DNA from: Planctomycetota bacterium | GTDB lineage: Bacteria; Planctomycetota; UBA8742; JACQVU01; JANLHZ01 | Direction: 5' to 3' | DNA: 54,195 nucleotides | NCBI GenBank assembly: GCA_024653775.1 | Contig: JANLHZ010000286.1 | Span: forward strand, 1 to 54,195 | In this document: one piece after another, positions 50,419 through 54,195 of the stretch | Numbering within the stretch: position 1 is the first letter of the stretch | How the letters are laid out: the number at the start of each line of letters is the position of its first letter | Notes under the pieces: generated by a model | Told to the model about the DNA's origin: nothing | The model's input: only the letters and a program-made list of their open reading frames with translations | The model's database searches: none | Translations under genes and position numbers: made by a program

Positions 50419-50634
50419 ATGATTCAACTTACCAGACTAAACGGAAGAATGTTCGTGCTGAACTCGGAACTGATAAAGTTCGTCGAGCAGACGCCGGATA
50501 CTCTGATCACCCTTTTGACGGGGGACAAGGTGCTGGTTACCGAATCTCTTGAAGAAGTCACCAGAAAATGGATAGAGTACAGGAGAAATCTCAGATTCTT
50601 CGATACGGGACAAATCGCTCAGGCGGTAAACTGA
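50419..50634 (+). CDS. flbD: Flagellar protein FlbD
   Basis: 71 residues, the family's length. It starts MIQLTRLNGRMFVLNSELIK and contains FVEQTPDTLITLLTGDKVLV and ESLEEVTRKWIEYRR, the conserved FlbD core. These small proteins occur next to motA in spirochetes, Firmicutes and others; their function is not settled. A short CTGACAACCGACAACTGACT-type repeat precedes it. Spacing to motA is 13 bp. Confidence 0.9.
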   Translation: MIQLTRLNGRMFVLNSELIKFVEQTPDTLITLLTGDKVLVTESLEEVTRKWIEYRRNLRFFDTGQIAQAVN

Positions 50635-50647
50635 CAGGATTGCTCTG

Positions 50648-51415
50648 ATGGATCTAGCAACGATTATAGGTATCATTATTGGCGTGTCGTTCGTGGCGTT
50701 CGGGATGCTTTCCGACCTTCCCGCTTTCTGGGATCCGCCGTCGGTGTTCGTGGTCCTCGGCGGTAGCTTCGGCGCGATCGTCATCAGCCTGCCTCTGAAA
50801 GACTCTCTTGGAATGGGCAAAGTCCTGAAGCACGTTTTCATCTGGAAAACCGCTGACCCGGTGGCGCTGATCAATCAGCTCGTCGGTTTCGCCGATCTTG
50901 CCCGTCGCGACGGCATTCTTGCTCTTCAGAGCGTGACGGAAACGATCGAGGACAAGTTCCTCGTGCAGGGAATCAACCTTGCAGTGGACGGAACAGACCC
51001 GGATCAGATACTCGAGACGATGCGCACCGAGCTTCGGTATCTGCAAGAGCGCCACGAAAGCGGCGCGCAGATTCCGAACGCGTTCCAGAAGTACTCGCCT
51101 GCCTTCGGGATGATCGGAACCCTGATCGGACTGCTGCTGATGCTCCGCTCCCTCGACGATCCGCAGTCCATCGGACCCGCGATGTCCGTCGCGCTCGTTA
51201 CGACGTTCTACGGCGCGCTCGTGGCTAACCTCATCATGGGTCCATTCACGGACAAACTCAAAATTCGCAACAAGGAAGAAGTGCTGATGAAGGAAATCAT
51301 CATTCACGGAGTCATGTCGATCCAGTCGGGAGACAACCCCAGGATCGTCAAGCAGAAGCTCGCGATCTTCCTCGCCCCGGCTCTGCGCGAAGAAGTTCTC
51401 AAGGACGAGAAATAA
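50648..51415 (+). CDS. motA: Flagellar stator protein MotA
   Basis: 255 residues. TM helices 1-2 lie near the N-terminus (TIIGIIIGVSFVAFGMLS, PSVFVVLGGSFGAIVISL), and TM3-TM4 follow FGMIGTLIGLLLMLRSL and VALVTTFYGALVANLIMGPFTDKL. The cytoplasmic loop has the charged residues that act on FliG (for example LARRDGILALQ). MotA5MotB2 complexes conduct protons or sodium ions to drive the motor. It is followed by 62 bp of heptamer repeats before motB. Confidence 0.95.
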   Translation: MDLATIIGIIIGVSFVAFGMLSDLPAFWDPPSVFVVLGGSFGAIVISLPLKDSLGMGKVLKHVFIWKTADPVALINQLVGFADLARRDGILALQSVTETIEDKFLVQGINLAVDGTDPDQILETMRTELRYLQERHESGAQIPNAFQKYSPAFGMIGTLIGLLLMLRSLDDPQSIGPAMSVALVTTFYGALVANLIMGPFTDKLKIRNKEEVLMKEIIIHGVMSIQSGDNPRIVKQKLAIFLAPALREEVLKDEK

Positions 51416-51421
51416 TTACGA

Positions 51422-51473
51422 ATTACTGACTACTGACTACTGACCACTGACCACTGACCACTGACCACTGAAT
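51422..51473. repeat. Heptamer tandem array between motA and motB
   Basis: About seven CTGACTA and CTGACCA units, head to tail. The array separates two genes that are normally closely linked, leaving motB with no visible Shine-Dalgarno sequence. Confidence 0.85.
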
Positions 51474-51477
51474 TATT

Positions 51478-52329
51478 ATGGCTGAAGGATGTCCTCCATG
51501 TGAAGAAGGCGCGCCTGCGTGGATGCTCACCTACGGTGACATGGTCACGCTGGTGCTTACGTTCTTTATTCTTCTTTTCGCAATGTCTGACGTGAACAGA
51601 TACAAGTTCGCCGAGGTGCTCGGAAGCATCCAGGACGCGTTCGGCCAGGGATACAACGTCCCGACCATCGACGTCCCGCAGCGCACGGAGGACTTCTTCA
51701 AACAGATCATCCAGCGTTCGCAGCTTCGAATTCCCGGGCAGAACGTCAACGGTCCGAGTTCAGGCGACGCGACAAGAATCAACGCGGTGCGCGAGGGACT
51801 TTCCATCGCCATCTCCGACGAAGCGCTGTTCGACGAATATAGCTGTCTGCTGAACGAAAGATCGTTCGTCAGACTGCGGAACCTCGCGACTCAGTACCTC
51901 CTCGGCTATCGAAACAGAATCATCCTTCAGGGCGCGGTCGATACCCACGAACGCGATCCCGAGGAATACAAATCGCGAAACAGCGCCGGGAGGTTCAAGC
52001 TGATGGTCGCAGGGGAGACGCAGGGAACGTACCGCGAAGTGAGGCTCGATAACGTCATTGATGGAAGGGATCTCAGCTACTATCGCGCCCGAGCGGTGTA
52101 CGAGTTCCTGATCGGGGACGCCGCGATAATAGCGGCAAACGACAACAAACCGATCGACAAGCGCAGGTTCGAGCTTCGCGCGATGGACCTCTACGACGAG
52201 CCGGGTACTATCTATCCGGGCGGGCGCGAAGACTCAGAGTCGAATGCAAGAACTTCGAGAACGAGACGACGGGTGGAGATAATCGTTTCCACGGTATTGC
52301 TTCCAAGCCTTGGAAGCTCGGTCGAGTAA
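51478..52329 (+). CDS. motB: Flagellar stator protein MotB with an atypical peptidoglycan-binding motif
   Basis: 283 residues. The N-terminal GAPAWMLTYGDMVTLVLTFFIL contains the TM helix with the ion-binding aspartate (Asp21). The plug region follows. The C-terminal OmpA-like domain has RIILQGAVDTHERDPE where most relatives have a GHTD sequence. The later YYRARAVYEFLI and SRTRRRVEIIV parts are normal. The loss of the His and first Thr of GHTD may change how it holds peptidoglycan. No strong ribosome site is visible before the ATG. Confidence 0.92.
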   Translation: MAEGCPPCEEGAPAWMLTYGDMVTLVLTFFILLFAMSDVNRYKFAEVLGSIQDAFGQGYNVPTIDVPQRTEDFFKQIIQRSQLRIPGQNVNGPSSGDATRINAVREGLSIAISDEALFDEYSCLLNERSFVRLRNLATQYLLGYRNRIILQGAVDTHERDPEEYKSRNSAGRFKLMVAGETQGTYREVRLDNVIDGRDLSYYRARAVYEFLIGDAAIIAANDNKPIDKRRFELRAMDLYDEPGTIYPGGREDSESNARTSRTRRRVEIIVSTVLLPSLGSSVE

Positions 52330-52412
52330 TAGGGAATAGGGAGAAGGAATTGATTTACTCACCACTCACCACTAACCACTGACACGTAGAAAGATAATAA
52401 ACGGAGGAAAAT

Positions 52413-52943
52413 ATGGCGGAAGAAGAAACCACTGAAGGTCAACCGGAAGGTAAGGGGTCCGATACGATGAAAATGATCATCGTCGCGTTCGTCGGACTTC
52501 TCTTCGGCGGACTGCTGCTTTACGGCGCGACGATAATCTTTCCGGGACTTACCGGCGGAGGATCGACTCAGATCGAACGCAGCACGCTTATCGAAAAATA
52601 CGAGGGCACAAGGGACCTCTACGTCACCATCGAGGGCGTCGGCATGACCCTCCGTGTAATAAACCCCGACGGCGGACAGGAAAATCACACCGTCGGATTC
52701 GACGTCAACATCGAGGTTCAAAGCAGCGCGAGTCTCTCAGACGCCGCGGCGGTGCAGGTGCTCACCAACGCGAAGCCGATGCTCCAGCACGAGGTCCAGC
52801 ACCTTCTCAACAACAAGGACTGGACGGAAATCTCGAATCCGGATTTCATGAACTCGTTCTCCCAGGACGTCAAAACGCTCATAAACATGAAGTTCGGCGA
52901 AGATATGGTCGCGAACGTGTTCCTCACAAAATTCAGAAGATAA
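52413..52943 (+). CDS. fliL: Flagellar basal-body-associated protein FliL
   Basis: 176 residues. One TM helix (IIVAFVGLLFGGLLLYGATII) is followed by a periplasmic stomatin-like domain. The C-terminal part has the FliL ending DFMNSFSQDVKTLINMKFGEDMVANVFLTKFRR, the usual last FliL helix and strand. AACGGAGG precedes the ATG. FliL surrounds the stator and supports torque. It is the last gene before a 274-bp gap where fliM would be expected. Confidence 0.9.
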   Translation: MAEEETTEGQPEGKGSDTMKMIIVAFVGLLFGGLLLYGATIIFPGLTGGGSTQIERSTLIEKYEGTRDLYVTIEGVGMTLRVINPDGGQENHTVGFDVNIEVQSSASLSDAAAVQVLTNAKPMLQHEVQHLLNNKDWTEISNPDFMNSFSQDVKTLINMKFGEDMVANVFLTKFRR

Positions 52944-52950
52944 TCCTTTA

Positions 52951-53145
52951 GGAGGTGTAAAATAATAAGTTGCCTAAAATCGCGCTCAGATTTGCGTCAG
53001 GTTCGATTCGCGCGATTGAGTCAAACCGCAGTCGTAGCTATAGTTACTTCGAGCCATGATCTCGATGTCATGGGACGATTGAGTGCGGATTGAAGATGGC
53101 GCGAAGATGTGATGCGAGGTCGGTAAGTTATTGTTTTACGCCTCC
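52951..53145. repeat. 195-bp inverted-repeat element between fliL and fliN
   Basis: The 21-bp ends at 52951-52971 and 53125-53145 are inverted copies with 18 of 21 matches (GGAGGYGTAAAAYAATAASTT). No flanking direct repeat is evident. It fills the space that fliM occupies in other flagellar operons. The left end contains a Shine-Dalgarno-like AGGAGGTG, but no sensible gene follows; only a 29-codon frame starting with TTG does. Confidence 0.65.
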
Positions 53146-53217
53146 CTGATTGCGGACTCACCCTGCGAAGTGTTAAAACCTTCGCTCTCGGAACTATAGA
53201 AAAGGTAATGGTTTCAA

Positions 53218-53691
53218 ATGCCGGAAGACTTTGACGATCTCTTAGGTGGAATTGGCGAAGGCGATGAAGGCGCCGGAATGGACGATCTCCTCGGCGGCGG
53301 CGGGGACGATTCAGGCGGGGATTCCGCCCTCGACGACCTCCTCAGCCAGGCGGGCGAGGCTTCAGACAGCATCGATTCCGAAGGTCTCCACGCCGCGAGT
53401 TTCCCCCATGCGGACGAAGGAGAAAGTCACCACCACGATCCCGCTCAAATGCAGGAACTTCTCTCCGACGTCCCGGTGGCGATCAGAGTCGAATTCGGCA
53501 GACGCAAGATGAAAATCCGCGACATCCTCCACCTCGGCCCAGGCAAAGTCGTCGAACTCGATCGCAGCGCGAGCGACCCGGTGCACATCTACTGCAACAA
53601 CAAGCTCATCGGCGAAGGCGAGATCATGGTCCAGAAGGACGAGAGCTTCTGCGTCCGCATCACCAAGCTCTACGACGCAAATAATCACTGA
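53218..53691 (+). CDS. fliN: Flagellar motor switch protein FliN
   Basis: 157 residues. The C-terminal SpoA/FliN domain (about 75-155) has LLSDVPVAIRVEFGRRKMKIRDILHLGPGKVVELDR and NKLIGEGEIMV, KDESFCVRITKL, the normal core of FliN and FliM-C proteins. The first 70 residues are acidic and Gly-rich with the repeat DDLLGG and end in DEGESHHHDP, an atypical leader that could be disordered. FliN forms part of the C-ring that responds to CheY. Here it follows the inverted-repeat element, with no fliM beside it. Confidence 0.92.
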   Translation: MPEDFDDLLGGIGEGDEGAGMDDLLGGGGDDSGGDSALDDLLSQAGEASDSIDSEGLHAASFPHADEGESHHHDPAQMQELLSDVPVAIRVEFGRRKMKIRDILHLGPGKVVELDRSASDPVHIYCNNKLIGEGEIMVQKDESFCVRITKLYDANNH

Positions 53692-53718
53692 GTAATCTTC
53701 ATGTGCCGGGCACTTAGA

Positions 53719-53800
53719 GTTCGTAGTGGCGCCGTCAGGCGTTGAAGTTCGTAGTGACGCCGTCAGGCGTTTTTATATGCCCTCACGGGCACACTACAAA
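53719..53800 (+). repeat. Copy of the GTTCGTAGTG core with a duplicated first arm
   Basis: The first arm of 28 bp (53719-53746) is repeated at 53747-53774 and followed by the usual second arm (GCCCTCACGGGCACACTAC). It lies 27 bp beyond the fliN stop and may act as a terminator. Confidence 0.75.
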
Positions 53801-54109
53801 CCTGGGAGTGCGCACGTCATCGTCCGCAAAAAAAAATCCGTAAACAAATGCGCTGTGCTATAGCTTCATTAAGTATTGTTGCAACAAGAAGAAGCAGGGA
53901 TTGGAGGTTCGAGATCGCGCAAAAGTGGGTAAGTCCGGATGGCGTTTAACGAATGTCGGCGCTACTTTTGCGAGTAACGGTCTCGAACCACCCGGAGTCG
54001 TCAAATCACCGTCGAGTTTCTCCGGCGACGCGATGACTTCGGGTCCACTGAGGGCGCCCTCGATCCTTTCTCGCTACGGCGGGAATGGATACGAAAATAG
54101 CGGGAATCT
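53801..54109. other. Intergenic region with an inverted repeat, no gene seen
   Basis: Contains CCTGGGAGTGCGCACGTC at the left, related to the core at 14270-14300. An imperfect inverted repeat spans 53906-53989: GGTTCGAGATCG and CGCAAAAGT on the left with ACTTTTGCG and CGGTCTCGAACC on the right. No conserved ORF or RNA gene was seen. Confidence 0.5.
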
Positions 54110-54185
54110 GTTCGTAGTGTGCTCGTGAGAGCATATTTTCGCGGTGTGGTGGATCAAAGAAACGCCTTACGGCGCCACTACGAAC
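54110..54185. repeat. 76-bp GTTCGTAGTG core, at the window edge
   Basis: Almost identical to the core at 41156-41231 and in the same orientation, including the preceding ATAGCGGGAATC. The GTAACYGTTCAC left end expected 42 bp before it is not found, and the right end would lie past the end of the window. Confidence 0.85.
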
Positions 54186-54195
54186 GCGAACTACC

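Noticed and set aside
52951-53060. 29-codon frame beginning TTG after AGGAGGTG between fliL and fliN
   Set aside because: The Shine-Dalgarno-like sequence belongs to the inverted repeat, and the peptide has no similarity to FliM or to other flagellar proteins.
1-54195. tRNA or rRNA genes
   Set aside because: I looked for tRNA T-arm phrases (GGTTCGAATCC-type) and rRNA landmarks and saw none in a proper context. The GGTTCGAG at 53906 is part of an inverted repeat.

Overview
The window looks like chromosomal DNA from a GC-rich, diderm, flagellated and probably uncultured bacterium. Evidence for a diderm: several lipoproteins, an RND transporter and a lipoprotein c-type cytochrome. The flagellar order flgD-flgE-flbD-motA-motB-fliL-fliN, a Ser/Thr kinase fused to a formylglycine-enzyme-like domain, and many dispersed short repeats recall deep lineages around the PVC and FCB groups (for example Lentisphaerota, Hydrogenedentota or Sumerlaeota). 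That placement is inference. No rRNA or tRNA gene was recognised.

Layout. 1-3.1 kb: a 5'-truncated hypothetical gene, a lipoprotein and a HEAT-repeat membrane protein. 3.1-12.4 kb: an NtrC-type regulator, an RND transporter without its partner genes, a DUF115/Maf-like protein, TrkA and a lipoprotein. 12.5-18.4 kb: a glycine-rich secreted repeat protein, a pectate-lyase-like beta-helix lipoprotein, a membrane protein and a 6-phosphofructokinase with the residues of pyrophosphate-dependent enzymes. 18.4-24.9 kb: TypA/BipA, a fusion of a PSP1 domain to a catalytically eroded methionyl-tRNA synthetase, and a propeller-like lipoprotein. 24.9-34.5 kb: an acidic repeat-module protein, GNAT acetyltransferase, zinc-ribbon protein, the kinase/FGE protein and an Rpn-family nuclease. 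34.5-42.6 kb: an operon of lipoprotein cytochrome c, redoxin-like protein and ECF sigma factor; a DUF262 (GmrSD-like) protein; Fmt; a two-gene AAA ATPase plus small nuclease-like unit; LarE; and a FlgM-like peptide. 42.9-53.7 kb: a flagellar operon from fliJ to fliN in which no fliM is found.

How the genes relate. The flagellar operon covers hook assembly (FlgD, FlgE, FliK), export chaperoning (FliJ), stator (MotA, MotB, FliL) and part of the switch (FliN). The FlgM-like and Maf-like genes may belong to the same motility programme. The DUF262 gene and the ATPase/nuclease pair lie within about 5 kb of each other, separated by fmt, and could form a small defence island.

A second layer is made of short mobile-looking elements. 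A 142-bp element with GTAACYGTTCACGGGGT ends occurs at about 3.1 and 41.1 kb in opposite orientations; the first has an 8-bp target duplication. A relative with a different core lies at 14.3 kb, also with an 8-bp duplication. A 122-bp element at 29.4 kb is flanked by an 8-bp direct repeat. A separate family with 28-bp inverted ends bounded by TA sits between two convergent gene pairs, at 18.4 and 24.9 kb. Heptamer tandem arrays and AT-rich AATTACG-like repeats fill many intergenic gaps. No transposase is encoded in the window.
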